NCBI RefSeq assembly: GCF_000283155.1
Contig: NW_004454180.1
Location: 18,236,640-18,300,639 of the forward strand
Length of the DNA stretch: 64,000 nucleotides
Reading direction: 5' to 3'
Source of the DNA: Ceratotherium simum simum
Lineage: Eukaryota; Chordata; Mammalia; Perissodactyla; Rhinocerotidae
Made by a program: the position numbers and the translations under genes. The notes under the pieces were generated by a model. It was given only the letters and a program-made list of their open reading frames with translations. It searched no databases and was not told the origin of the DNA. Shown in pieces: positions 1 to 11,700 of this stretch (position 1 is its first letter; every line of letters starts with the position of its first letter).

Positions 1-2330
1 TTCAATTTTTATTTATTTATTGCAATTTGACTGTGTGTCTTTGTGTTGCTTTTTAGTGGTTGCTCTAGGCATTATATTATATATTCCTAACTTATCAAAT
101 TCTATTGGTGTTGCTATTTTACCCGTTCAAGCAAGGTGAAGAAAAATTACCTCCCTTTATACACTGTTACCCTCCACAGTTTATAATATAATTGTTTTAA
201 ATATTTCCTCTATATTCACTGAGAACCATATAACTTTTGCTTCAGCCATCAAACATAATTTAGAAAACTCCAGAGGAGAAGGGAAGTCTATTGTATTTAT
301 CCATGTTTTCACTCTTACCATGTTTTCCTTTCCTTCCAACAAAGATGTTCCAAGATTCTTTGTTTTATCATTGCTTTTCTTTTTAGAAAACTTCCTTTAG
401 CCATTATTTTCAAGTAGGTGTGCTGGCAAAAAATTGTCTCAGTTTTCCTTCACCTAAGGTTATCTTTATTTTACCTTCATTCCTGAAGGATATCTTTGCT
501 GGATATAGAATTCTTGGGTTAAAGAAGTTTTTTCAGCACATTGAAAAATGTTATGCCACTTCTTTCTGGCCTATATGGTTTCTGATGAGAAATCCACTGT
601 CATTTAAATTGTTTTTCCCCTATAGGCAATTTGTTATTTCTCCCTGGCTACTTTCAAGATTTTTCCTTTGTCTTTAATTTTTGGAAGTTTGACTCTGATG
701 TGTTGTTGAGTGTGTTTCTTTGAGTTTATCATGTTTGGGGTTCACTTAACTTCGTTAATCTGTAGGTTTGTTTGTTTGTTTGTTTGTTTACCAAATATGG
801 GGGGGTTTTTTTAGCCATTATTTCTCTGAATACTTTTTCAGCCCCACTGTCTTTCTCCTCTTCTTGTGGGATTCAAATGACATGAATGTTAGATCTTTTG
901 GTTATAGTCCCCCATGTCCATAAGGCTCTGTTTATTGTTATTTCAGTCTGTTTTCTCTCTGTTGTTGAGACTGCATAATTTCTATCATTTTGTCTTCAAA
1001 TTTCTTTCCTCTTTCTTCTCTATTCTGTTGCTGAGCCCATCAATTTTCTTATTTTTGTCATTGTATGTCAGTTCTGAAATTTCCATTTGGTTCTTTATAT
1101 CATCTATTTCTTTGCTGAGACTTTCTATTTTTTTTTTTATTGAGGCATAACTGACATATAACAGTATATTAGTTTCAGGTATACAATAGGAGATTTGCTA
1201 TTTTTACATCCATTTCAAGAGTGTTTATAATGGCTTGTTGTTGGAGTATTTTTATGATGTCTGTTTTAAATCCTTGTCAGATAATTCTACATCTGTGCCA
1301 TCTCAGCATTGGTGTCTATTGATTGTCTTTTCTCATTAAAGTTGAGACCTTCCTGGTTCTTGTATGCCAAGTGATTTTGATTGCGACCTGGACCTTGTGG
1401 GTGTTACCTGATAAGACATTGCATTTAAACCTGTGTTTTAGCAGGCCTCTTCTGATGCCACTCTGGTGGGGAAGTGGAGGCAGGGTATCACTTTGTTATT
1501 GCCAGGTGGGGTGGAAGTCCAGGTTCTCCAATTGGTCTCCATTGACCCTGGGAGGGGAGGGGTTTCTTGTTATTACTGGACAGGGGTAGGATTTTGGGGT
1601 CCCAACTAGGTCGCTACTGATACCATTCTGGCTGGGAGGAGGCCTCCACTGACATTGTTGGGAAGGTGGCCTTTTGACTGCTGATCATTAATCAAAGTCC
1701 TGATTCTCGAGTAGGCCTCCTCTGACATCACCTCTGTGAGAAGGTGGAGGTGCACCTTGAGCTGGGGTGGAAGTCCAACCTCCCCCTGTGAACGTCCCCT
1801 GTGAACACAAGAAGGGCTTGTTACCACCCAGTGTGAATGAAAGTCCCAATTCCTCCCTCTGCCTTCTCTGACACCACCCCAGGGAGAAGTTAGGGCACCT
1901 TGTTGGCCTGTCAAAGGTGAAATTCTAGCCTCCCCACTCGACAAGCTGAGAGTGCGGAGGTAGGGCCACAGCCTTTCCTGTGGTCTTTGGTTTGAACAGA
2001 GCAGTCATTGTCTGAAAGTTTTCCGTCTTGCAAGGCTGCTCCTTTCCTGGTCCTTTGTCTGGAGGGAGTAGACCTTTTTATGGAAATTTCTTTGTCCTGG
2101 GCAGATTGGTGTTCACAGGTCACCAGCTTCTCCAGTATCCAGTCTGAGATATACGAAGCAAAAAGAAAACCCATTGTGTCATTCCTTGGGTCCCAAGATC
2201 CCTAAACAGTCTGCCTTCTTCTCTCTGCCAAGCAGAGTATTCTTATGTTTGTTTTATACATACTTTCTAGAGGTTTTAGTCATATCTATTGGAGGAATAG
2301 GGAAATATACACCTACTCCATTTCCCCGGA
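1..2330 (-). repeat. L1 5' end (5' UTR and ORF1 region), decayed
   Basis: The plus strand reads as the reverse complement of an old L1. CTTTGCTGGATATAGAATTC, TTCTGATGAGAAATCC, TTTAGCCATTATTTCTCTGA and GACTGCATAATTTCTAT occur in the order expected for ORF1 read backwards. They are followed from about 1330 by GC-richer sequence resembling an L1 5' UTR with imperfect internal repeats (TCTGACATCACC, TGGAAGTCCA). No intact ORF. The right boundary is approximate. Confidence 0.6.
766..790. repeat. (GTTT)n simple repeat
   Basis: Six tandem GTTT units inside the L1 fragment. Confidence 0.9.
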
Positions 2331-2504
2331 TGTAGAAGTCTCTATAGTATGCTTTGCTTCTGATAAGGAAAAGCAGTCTCTATTTTTCTTTATTTTTAAA
2401 AATTATATTGGCTATTATAGTTTGCTGTTTCAGAGAATGTTTGGGATAAACTTGTTGAGTTCTCTCTCAAAATTCCCATTGGGGTTACATTAAATGTAAG
2501 GTCA

Positions 2505-2700
2505 CTATGACCCAGTCACTTAGAATATTCAGTAACTAAATTGTAAATAATTCATGGTCTCATATCAGAGCAATTAAAAATCTTAGGTTAACATATCAGC
2601 CCAGGATACTTAATGAAGAGTCCAAGATCAGAGACCTTCCACTTCATACTTAGCAGGTTAATTATAAAGTTCTGCCTCAATAGGTCTTTCTTCATCAGTG
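2505..2700 (+). repeat. Unidentified repeat, copy A
   Basis: It is clearly related to 5455-5650. Both contain CAGTAACT, then TAAATAATYCATGGYCTCAT, a shared AATCAAAAATC-like stretch, CAGAGRCCTTCCACT, and a shared end TTCTGCCT. The family was not recognised; it could be an ancient LTR. Confidence 0.55.
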
Positions 2701-3868
2701 ATTTTTTTTCCTACCACACCACACTACTCGATTATAGAAAATTCAGTTTTTCCCAATTTTCCACCACAGTGGGAGGGCTACGAACCCCTGAACGTAAATA
2801 CTATGTTAACTGGGGCATTTGGTCCACCTTTCTCATCTCACTGATTTTAAAGGAGAAGTCCTTAAGTTGATTATTGCACGAGATATGCCTTTGTAAAGAC
2901 TCTATAAACTCTGGCTGTGGCTGGCTCTCCTTCTTGAGAAAGCAGACCAAGATTCTTTAAAATAGAGCAAACTGGAGTTTCCTGATTGTAGTACTTGTCT
3001 GTGTTTGTTTTCTACGGGTTACATAAATATAGCAAATCACTTGACAGAGAATTCTACTGCACTTCCTGGGCTCCCAGGAGGAATGTTTTCTTTTCACTTG
3101 CCTTTTCTGCAAGAACATGACAGCAGGAAGAAGGAGGTGGTGGTATTAAAACAAGTAGTTATGACTGGAAGTTGCAGAAGGAACATTTTTGGACAGATGT
3201 CAGAATGAAGAATTTCTAGTCTAGAGAGTAATTTTTATGTAAGAGAGTATGATGTAAATCACAGTAAAATTGGAAAAAGGAGAAGTATTTCAGGCAAAGT
3301 GGAACTTCTAAACTCAATAAAAAGCACTGAAGGGCTTTTTAAGGAACAACATCCTTATGGTCACAAATATCGTAATGGCGTTGGTGAGTCCCTCCTTTTC
3401 CTCTCGCCACATTCCATCTCAGGTACACTGAGAAGGCTGGGGTCGTGTGTACAGGTGGAGGATAATATCAAACCGGAGAAAGTCTTCATTTCACATGGAC
3501 AGGTAACATGGCCTGGCTTACAATGTCTGATTCCACTTCTTTTTGTTTAAAGATAAAATATAAACATGCCCAGAAGTGTTCTCTTTTTTCCTTACTGGAA
3601 AGGGATAACAGGATTTGATGGGGCGGAGTGGGGGAGGGAGTGAAAGGGGAGGAGGAAGGCGTATTTGTGACTCAGTTCCCTAGATCTGGTGACAATAGGC
3701 TTTCCTCTAGATGAGTGCATTGTGTACAGAGGCATGCACTTACTAGTAAATGAATTTAACTAAATTTGACTGGTTGAGTTCCCAAAGTTTCAAGAGAAAA
3801 TTTGTTGGTTCCTTTGCTTCAAAATTCTTTTGCAGTAATATCTTAGGAAAAGCATTTTACTTAAGTGG
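2701..3868. other. Intergenic, nothing recognised
   Basis: Single-copy-looking DNA. A G-rich purine stretch lies at about 3618-3660. No ORF or exon signature convinces. Confidence 0.6.
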
Positions 3869-4261
3869 AGTGTTGTGGGCTGAACTGCGGCCCTCCACAA
3901 ACTCGTATGTTGAAGTCCTAACCCACAGGACCTCAGCATGTGACCGTGTTTGGAGATACGGTCTTTACTGAAGTAATTAAGTTAAAATGGGGTCATACAG
4001 GTGGGCCCTAATCCAATATGACTGGTGTCCTTATAAGAAGAGGAGATTAGGACACAAATAGGTACAGAAGGACGACCATGTGCGCACAGGGAGAAGGCGG
4101 CCATCTACAAGCCAAGGAGCGAGGCGTCAGGAGAAACCAGCCCTGCTGACACCTTGATCTCAGACTTCCAGCCTGCAGAAGTGTGACCAATAAATTTCTG
4201 TTGTTTAAGCCATAAGTCTGTGGCACTTTGTTATGCAGCCCAAGCAAACTAATGCACAGCA
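3869..4261 (+). repeat. Solo LTR, ERVL-MaLR (MST/MLT1-like)
   Basis: It begins TGTTGTGGGCTGAACTG and contains CGTATGTTGAAGTCCTAACC, GTGTCCTTATAAGAAGAG, GAGAAGGCGGCCATCTACAA, CCAATAAATTTCTGTTGTTT (the LTR polyadenylation region) and ends CAAACTAATGCA. This is the full order of a MaLR LTR. About 390 bp, no internal viral genes. Confidence 0.8.
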
Positions 4262-4429
4262 TTAGACCACCTTAGGGGTTAAGCTGCAAAACTGTTTTTC
4301 AATGAATTTAAGTTATAGACAAAAAACAAAATGTGGAGCAAGTCATTTGTGAACCTGAGGTACGACAGCCCTGAGAAGTGGCAGCGGTGCTCTCCTAGGT
4401 GCCCTGTGAGGGAACATAGTCACTGAGAA

Positions 4430-4980
4430 CCTCCCCGCTCCTCCTGGCGAGAGTGTGATCAGGTCACTCCTGTGCTTCAAAAGCCTCAGTGACTCTTCCC
4501 ACTGCTGAGGGCAACGTCCAACTGCTGGCCCTGGTTCTCCAGGCCTTCTGAGTCTCTCTGCCTCCTCCTCCCAGCCGTGTCCACCTTCTTTCAGGTCCTC
4601 AATTGCCTTCCCCTTGACACCTTGGAATCTTTGCCAGGGCTGGCCCGAAGCTGCAGCCAGCTTTCCCACACTCTGTCTGGATAATTCCTGCTCCTTCTGG
4701 GGAGTTGGTTCTAACTCTAGACTGCTGGTCTGACTTTTGTTGTCCCATAGACCCCAAAGCTCCCTCTATCTCTAACTTTCCAGCCCTTCTCCACATCCCA
4801 CACCCCACACGGCTCCCTCCCGCCCGCCCTGGCCCGTGCTTCTTGATTGACTGTCTCCCTGCGAGGCTGCAAGCTCCAGAAAATACAGTCCGTGTTTGGT
4901 TGCTGCATTCTCAGCATCTAGCACAGTCGCCTGCCTCATTATTAAATACACACCTACAAAACATTTGATGAGTAATCTAA
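4430..4980 (+). repeat. L2 LINE fragment
   Basis: GTGATCAGGTCACTCCTGTG, CAACGTCCAACTGCTGG and, near the end, TCAGCATCTAGCACAGT with CAAAACATTTGATGAGTAA match the order of L2 3' sequence. Diverged. Confidence 0.55.
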
Positions 4981-5454
4981 AAAGTCAATAAGTCTCTGTG
5001 TGCTTCCAGAAAAGCAACAAAATAAAGGGTTTTAAAGATTCTACTATGTTTACACTGCCCCACTCTTGAGTTTTAATCAGTCATTTCCTCTATACCCTCA
5101 TAAGCTTATAGGAAAGATCTCTTGAGGCAGAGGAATAAGGAAATGAGGTTTGTTTATCTTTGGGGCTACATTATTAAACTCATCTCAAATGTCAGTCCAG
5201 CCGTATGGATTGAGCACTTTCTAAATATGAACTGAACGCTAGTAACACAGGCCTTACCTTCAATCTGCTAGATAAAGGGTGGGCGTTGGCTCCCCCATCA
5301 TGTGTTATTAAGACGAAAACATCTGGAAAGGCTCCATGAGAAAGGAGTGCTAAGGCACCAATTCTGGAAAAGAAGCGGCAGAATCTGTGAGGTTGAAAAG
5401 TGCTGCGGGTTAGTCGTTCAGCTAAAAAAGGGTTTAGAGCCAACCCAACACTAT

Positions 5455-5650
5455 CCCTTAGCCTCCTCAGTAACTGAGCAATAAATAATCCATGGCCTCA
5501 TATGAGAGTAATCAAAAATCCCAGGGGAATATATCGGGCCAGACACCTGATGGAGACGTCACAGTCAGAGGCCTTCCACTCCACACCTACAAGTGACTCA
5601 TGACGTTCTTCTGCCTTAACGCTTATTTCTTCATCGTGCAAATGACAACT
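5455..5650 (+). repeat. Unidentified repeat, copy B
   Basis: Homologous to 2505-2700. The following 400 bp (to about 6050) is not obviously shared with copy A. It includes CTATTTAAGC at about 5998, a TATA-like motif. Confidence 0.5.
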
Positions 5651-6589
5651 TGTGGTTTTATTACAGCTAAAATTAGCGTAATTCAATTTGTAGTGTTTGT
5701 TTCATCATTTTATTATGATCTCTGTTAGCTCTGGCAAGCACACGGATTTAATGAAAAAGAGACTCCATCTCCTGGTAAATTTCTAAATGTCCTGCAAGTG
5801 ACTAATTGTAGTTGTGTGACGCCAGAAGAGGGAAGGGCTGGCGTTAGCCTTCCCGGCAGCCCCAACAACTCACTAACTTGGATGAGTTAGGAAAGGCAGG
5901 CACTCTCCCCTTGGCTTCGTAGAAAGGGTCTGTCTTTGGCTTTTTCCCTACTAACCAATCCCTCACCATGGAGCCCTACAGAAACCAGAGTTCAGATCTA
6001 TTTAAGCGAGACGATGTAAACTAGAGCAACTCACATTTCAAATCCTGTTGGCTTATCATGTTTAGTTGGATCCCATTTCATCTAATATTTTCTAGGATTG
6101 GTTCTTTAAAATAGCATAGCAATTATTTACAACAGCAGGACCTCTGTGACACCCTCTCCCCACCTGTCCTCCCACTCCATCTAACACATTGCTTGGTCCC
6201 CCAAAGGCACCAGCACCCACCTCCAGGCTGCCCCATTGCTCCCCACCCACCTTCCTCCTAAAACAGGGGAAGATTTGAGCATAGGGTGTGGACCTCTCTG
6301 CCATGGGGGCCACAGGTCACACGGTTCCTTAGAATGCGCTGTCCAAAATGAAGTTTGAGCTCATCTCCATTGCCTTGTGGCTTGCTCTTATCAACACACA
6401 AAGGAAATAAGCAATGACAACAGAAGTTCCCAAGGAGGTCTCCCTTCTATCCTTCCAGCGCCTGATGTGGGGGAGAGGCCAGTCTAGGACCCTGGGGGAG
6501 CAGCCTCTGGTGTTGAATCTAAACCAAGAGCTACCCCAGTCCTTCCCTTCTTTAGAATATTTTTACTCTCCAGATCTGTTTCCTCTTCT
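5651..6589. other. Intergenic, nothing recognised
   Basis: Mixed composition, no exon or repeat that I can name. Confidence 0.55.
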
Positions 6590-6700
6590 TTGTGAGAGGC
6601 ATAATAATAGTACCTCCTTCATAAGGATGTTATGAGATTAATGAGGCGAAGTAAGTCATTTAAAGTCACAGAGTAAGCACTCTGTAACGCGAATTCCCAT
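6590..6700 (+). repeat. MIR SINE fragment
   Basis: ATAATAATAGTACCTCCTTC, GGATGTTATGAGATTAATGA and AAGCACTCTGTAA follow the MIR consensus. Confidence 0.6.
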
Positions 6701-7149
6701 CCCTGGTTACCTTCATTCACCAGGAAAAGAGCAGATTAGTAAAAAGCCTTTCAGCTTTTCCTATCTCCCTCCTAGTGGTTAGCACAGAGGTTTCTAAATC
6801 GCTATTAGAAATTAAGCACATGCAAGCACTTCTCTTCACGCTAAATAACTCACAGATGAAGAATCGGCCGTAATGGGACCACCCATCTGTATTAATTGTG
6901 AGAAAATAAGCTCTCCAAAGAGCCAAGGATGCCGGGAGTAAATACAGACTTTTCTAAGGAGCAGAAGAAAATCAGACAGTGACAAGACCTCAAGCGCCAT
7001 CTACAGCCCACGGAGGTAGTCACAGATGACAGGAGAAGCGGGAAGGGCCGCCAGCCCTCAGGTCCCACTGGGCTTCAATAACGGAAACCCCTCTAGAGGG
7101 GAGTGATCAGCGCAGAGAAAGGAGAATTTCAATCTTTTTACTAAAAATT

Positions 7150-7248
7150 TAGGTAGATAGATAGATACATAGGTACATAGATACATAGATATAGATACAT
7201 GTATGTATATGTGAATGTGTGTGTATATATATATTTGTATATATGTTT
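7150..7248. repeat. GATA/TACA/TATG compound microsatellite
   Basis: It runs TAGATAGATAGATACATAGG, then ACATAGATACATAGATATAG, then TATGTGTGTGTATATATATA. Confidence 0.95.
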
Positions 7249-7309
7249 TTAAATATGTTTTCAATAGAGAAGGCCTGACCCCAGCACTGCCCCTCGGTCT
7301 CTCTCTGCT

Positions 7310-7440
7310 CTTGGGCAATCACTAAACTCTCAGAAGCTCAGCTTCCCCACTTGTGAAATGACACTGACACACTTGCCTAACAAGGCTATTTTAATGATTC
7401 AGGGAGATGACATATATACAACGCTTACCACGGAGCCTGA
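7310..7440 (+). repeat. MIR SINE fragment
   Basis: GGGCAATCACTAAACTCTC, CCACTTGTGAAATGACAC and AATGATTCAGGGAGATGA follow the MIR core. It is adjoined at 7490-7560 by an L2-type end read in reverse (TTCAACAAATATTTATCGAG, CTACTGTGTGCCAGG). Confidence 0.6.
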
Positions 7441-7811
7441 GACAGAGAATTATGGTAACAATAAGAAGAATATGATGTCAACTGTTTGTCCATTTACCCA
7501 CTTATTCAACAAATATTTATCGAGCCTACTGTGTGCCAGGCCCTCGCTGGAGGCTGGGATACAACATGAACTGGAAAGACCAGCCCCTCCTCTCCTCAGC
7601 TGTCAGCTCAAGTGTTCTGACTCCGAGAGCACAGAGGACGTAGGCAGGCAGAGCAGGAAATGGTGTATGTTTTACAGCCACTTTTAAGCTGGGAGAGAGT
7701 TAATATAAACATTCTCATACCTCTTATCTGGATAAATACAAACTCGGTGGAATTGGTTGGAACATTCCAACGAACATCTGCATTAGCCAGAAAAGTAACT
7801 GCACGTTAATG

Positions 7812-8292
7812 CATTAGTTTTCTATTGCTACGTAGCCATTACCACACCACGACATAGCGGCTTAAGACAACACACATTTTTTATCTCACAGTTTCTCGGG
7901 GCCAGAAGTCCAGGCACTCTGAGCCGGGTCCTTGTGAGGGTCGCAGGCTGTAGTGCGGATGTCCACCAGGGCTGGGTTCTCGGCAGACGCTTGACTGGAG
8001 CAGCTCCCTCGGGCTGCTGGCAGAGGGTTTATTTCCTCGTGGCTGAGGGATTCCTGGCAGCCTGCTCCTTCAACGCCTGCAGTCGAGACAGAGACCTGAG
8101 CAAGTCTCAAGCAACAGAGTCTTAGTCAACACACGCTCGTCACGGAGTAACATCCTGCCATCTTGGCCACATTGCATCAGTTTAAACAAGCCTCGGGTCC
8201 TGCCCACACTCCAAGATAGAGGATCATCAAAGGTGTGAGCACCAGGAGGTCGGATCACGGGGCGGGGCACCCTAGGGGCCGTCCACCACAGT
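7812..8292 (-). repeat. MaLR-type LTR, reverse orientation
   Basis: GCATTAGTTTTCTATTGCTA, then CACACCACGACATAGCGGCT and ATCTCACAGTTTCTCGGGG, mark the reverse complement of an MLT1/MST-class LTR. It is degraded in the 3' half. Solo, no internal genes. Confidence 0.6.
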
Positions 8293-8940
8293 TGTTGTCA
8301 CATCTAATTCCCAAAACGTATAAAGGAGAAAAAGGAAAAACAGCCATTATTTCTCAAGTATATCTTATTTCAGAAGATAAAACTAATCCAAGATGTGCTG
8401 TATATCTCACCCCAATGATGCCCCCTTGTAAATTCTGAAGACTTGGTACACTGCTCAACAATTCAGAAGTTTGCAATGCTAAATTTTATGACTACATTAA
8501 GAAATGGGAGGGAGTTCCAAAAGAAAAATAAAGAACAGGATAGATGACACAATTCCTTAAGACTAGCATTACCATGACTTATGTACTAAGAAAAATACCT
8601 CATTGTGCAGATGAAAGGAAACTATTTATCAATCAAATGTTTGCTGATCAATGGCCCAGGAGGGTGACCGCGAGTGTCCAAACGCCTTCTGAGATCACTA
8701 GGAGGAGTGAGAGAAAGCAGCACTGTCATGTGGCCCTGCAAGTGACTCAGAGGCACAACAACACGATGACATTCCTCTGTCTTAGGCTCTACTGCAAAGA
8801 TGAACGAGATTGATAAATTAGGACTGGTTGATTGTGATAAAAGACCGTAATTTCTCAACCTACCATAAGGTATTTGCATATATGGGCAGCATAAAACACA
8901 AAAATGGAATCTTAAAAGTATAATATCATTGGTTTTAAAG
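8293..8940. other. Intergenic, nothing recognised
   Basis: AT-rich, no ORF worth naming. 8700-8800 has a faint resemblance (CAAGTGACTCA, a TTCCTCTGTCTTA end) to repeat copies A and B. Confidence 0.5.
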
Positions 8941-8949
8941 AAGCACTTG

Positions 8950-9960
8950 TTTTTAAAATGTGTTTAGACAAATCGACCAGTGGAGAAAATGGTCTGGAAA
9001 CAGACTACTTCCTATGTTGTCCATATGTATATAGGTGAGCCACACATACCACCTGTGTTACAGAAGTGGCATTTCATTAGTAGAGAACCATAGACTCTTT
9101 TTTTTTTTTTTTTTTTAAAGATTTTATTTATTTATTTTTCCCCCCAAAGCCCCAGTAGATAGTTGTGTGTCATAGCTGCACATCCTTCTAGTTGCTGTAT
9201 GTGGGACGCGGCCTCAGCATGGCCGGAGAAGCAGCGTGCTGGTGGGAGCCCGGGATCCGAACTCGGGTCGCCAGCAGCGGAGCGCGCTCACTTAACCACC
9301 AAGCCACGGGGCCGGCCCAAGAGAACCATAGACTCTTAATAAACGGTGCTGGACAACCGACTATCCTATAGAAAAATAGGCACATTTATTTCCCTACTTC
9401 ACACCACGCACACACACAAATGTATCCTAAATGTATTAAAAACCTAAATGTAAAAAGCAAATTGTAAAATTTTTGGAAGAAAATATAGACAGCTACTTAC
9501 AGAACATCAGGATAGGGAAGGAAATGTTGAACAAGATGCAAGGCATAATATAAAAGCTGATTAACTCTATTATGTTAAAAATAAGTGGTTCTGTGAGACA
9601 GATATTACAAACAAAGTTAAAAGTCAAGCAATAAATTAGAAAAGATCTCTTTAATTCACCCAGCCAACTAAGGATTAACATTGAGACCATGTAAAGAACT
9701 CCTACAGAACAAGAAGAAAATGACAAACCACTCAACAGAAACAGACAAAACTTAGGAACACTCAATTCGTGGAAAAGAAAACCAGATGGCCAGGAAATAT
9801 GAAAAGGTGTTCAACTTCTCTAGTAATCAGGGAAATGCAAATTAAAACCAAATTAAAAAGATAAATTAAAAAATTTAAATGAGGTACCATTTGTGAAACA
9901 AATAAGAGAAACCTCAACTAAATTGGAGATGGAAAGGCTTGTAGAGGGGGCTCTCACACC
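8950..9960 (+). repeat. L1 ORF2 C-terminal/3' fragment, interrupted by an ERE
   Basis: GACTCTTAATAAACGGTGCT, ATCAGGATAGGGAAG-type sequence and GTAATCAGGGAAATGCAAAT are late L1 ORF2 markers in sense order. Many stops. The ERE at 9100-9319 is inserted in it. Confidence 0.7.
9100..9319 (-). repeat. ERE SINE with 18-bp target-site duplication
   Basis: Poly-T start, CAAAGCCCCAGTAGATAG, CATCCTTCTAGTTGCTGTAT and GGGATCCGAACTCGGGTC, ending CACGGGGCCGGCCC: the reverse complement of the tRNA-Ser-derived equine SINE. The flanks AGAGAACCATAGACTCTT (9082-9099 and 9320-9337) are a perfect duplication, so the insertion boundaries are firm. Confidence 0.93.
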
Positions 9961-10009
9961 CTATCATAAGTCATTGATTACTCCAAACAGGAAGAGACCT
10001 ACCCTTGCA

Positions 10010-10310
10010 TCTCCCATAAGAAGTACAATACTTTACTACTGAAGGAAGATTTCGCTCCCCACCCAGCAACAGCCCAGCCAATGAGAAATGCCACAGCTCA
10101 GCCAATGAGAGGCCATTGCCACCCTGAATTGTTACTTTCCTCCAATGGGCTTTCATTTAGAACAGCCCCTCTCTACTCCCTATTTTGCTCTACAAAAGCA
10201 ATCCCCTCCTTTCTTTTCCAGATTTGCCTATGGTTTGCCATACTATGCACGTCCCAAATTACAATTCTTGTGGCTATTCCCAAAAAACTCCTTTTGAGGG
10301 TCAAATAATA
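10010..10310 (+). repeat. Possible ERV-type LTR
   Basis: Three CCAAT boxes (10078, 10102 and 10142, the first two in the shared context CAGCCAATGAGA) precede a CTCTACAAAAGCAATCCCC stretch, which looks like a degenerate TATA region, and a CCCAAAAAACTCCTTTTGAG end. This layout suggests the U3-R-U5 order of a solo LTR. Family not identified. Confidence 0.35.
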
Positions 10311-11094
10311 GGCAAATTTGCTTTTTAAGTACACATTTCAGGTACTTAATGTACACATTAAGTACACATTTTATACACATCAGACTGACAAAAGTTAGGG
10401 TTTGCTGCACCAGAGCAAAACGACGCTATCTGCGTTATGAATTTATTTCTTTCTTCATGGGATTTATTTCCCTCAGTGCTGAAATAGTGCAGTATGTTCT
10501 TGTAAAGCACAAGATACAAATAATAGGAAAATACAAATAATGGGAAAATAGGATAGTCTTTGTTCGGATCTTCTGTAGAAGATCAAGTAGAATGAATATC
10601 TCAGAACACAAAGCAAAAACACAAAGACGAAAATCAGGAGAAAAAAGACAAGCGACCTGGAGGACACACCCAAGGAGATGGGTCCCATGTCGATCAACAC
10701 AAGGCCATCCTTGCCAAAGCCAGCATCGTTCCTGGTTACTTCAGTTCTCTCCTGCTGTCCAATACCCACCCCAGACAGCAGTTACACCACCACACTCACC
10801 TGATGTGCTCATGAATCTGGTGGACTGGGCTCAGGGTCTCCCATGCCTTGGCATTCACGTGGCGGTTGAGGCTGGGGTCACTTCACATGTCCAGTGTGCG
10901 GCCTGCCCCTGATGACCTGATGACCTGCCCCTCACTCCCTGCTCCAAGCTTGAAGAAGAAACTGTCTTTCTATCTACATGACTGTGTAAAGATTTTTTTA
11001 AAATTATATTTGAAGGTAAATACACTGGCCTTCTGAAATTTTGTGATTTGCAAGTATTAGCATCTATGCTTAAGAACATTAGAAAGGTTCTTTG
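10311..11094. other. Intergenic, nothing recognised
   Basis: Short internal repeats of TTAAGTACACATTT occur at about 10324-10375. Otherwise no feature. Confidence 0.55.
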
Positions 11095-11700
11095 TATTTA
11101 AAAAAAAAAAAGACACTACTTTAATTTAAAGTATATAATTTGCATCCTTTTAGAGTGTCTAATTTGGTGAATTTAGACACACATATACACCCATGTATCC
11201 ATCAACACATTCAAGCCACAGGACATTTCCATCAGTCCTCAAAGTCTCCGCCCGTACCCACACCCCTGGCTCCACAGAACCCCGGAGATGCTGCCTGTCA
11301 CTACAGATTAGTGTTTCTGTTCTAGAACTTCACATGGAGTCACCCCTTATGCACTGTTTTCTGTTTGGTCACTTTCACACAGCATGTGGTTTGAGACCCA
11401 CACATGTTTCTGTGTGTGTGCATACGTGTTGTTTTTTTTATTGCTGAGAAGTATTCCATTGTATGGACGTACCGCAATTGGTTTTCCATTCGCCTATGGG
11501 TTCACATTTGGGCGGTTTCCCATGTTTGGACACTAGGAATAAAGCTGCTGTGAACATTCCTGCACAACTCTGAGGGTAGACGTACACTTTAATTTCTCTT
11601 GGGCAAATACCTAGGAGTGGAACTTCTGGATCATAGAGTAGGTGTATGTTAAACTTTGTAAGAAAGTGCCAGTTTTCCCAAGTTATTGTGACACCAGCAG
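11095..11700 (-). repeat. L1 3'-end fragment, reverse orientation
   Basis: AAGTATTCCATTGTATGGAC, TAAAGCTGCTGTGAACATTC, GGGCAAATACCTAGGAGTGG and TTCTGGATCATAGAGTAG are the classic reverse-strand L1 3' motifs in order. Confidence 0.8.
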
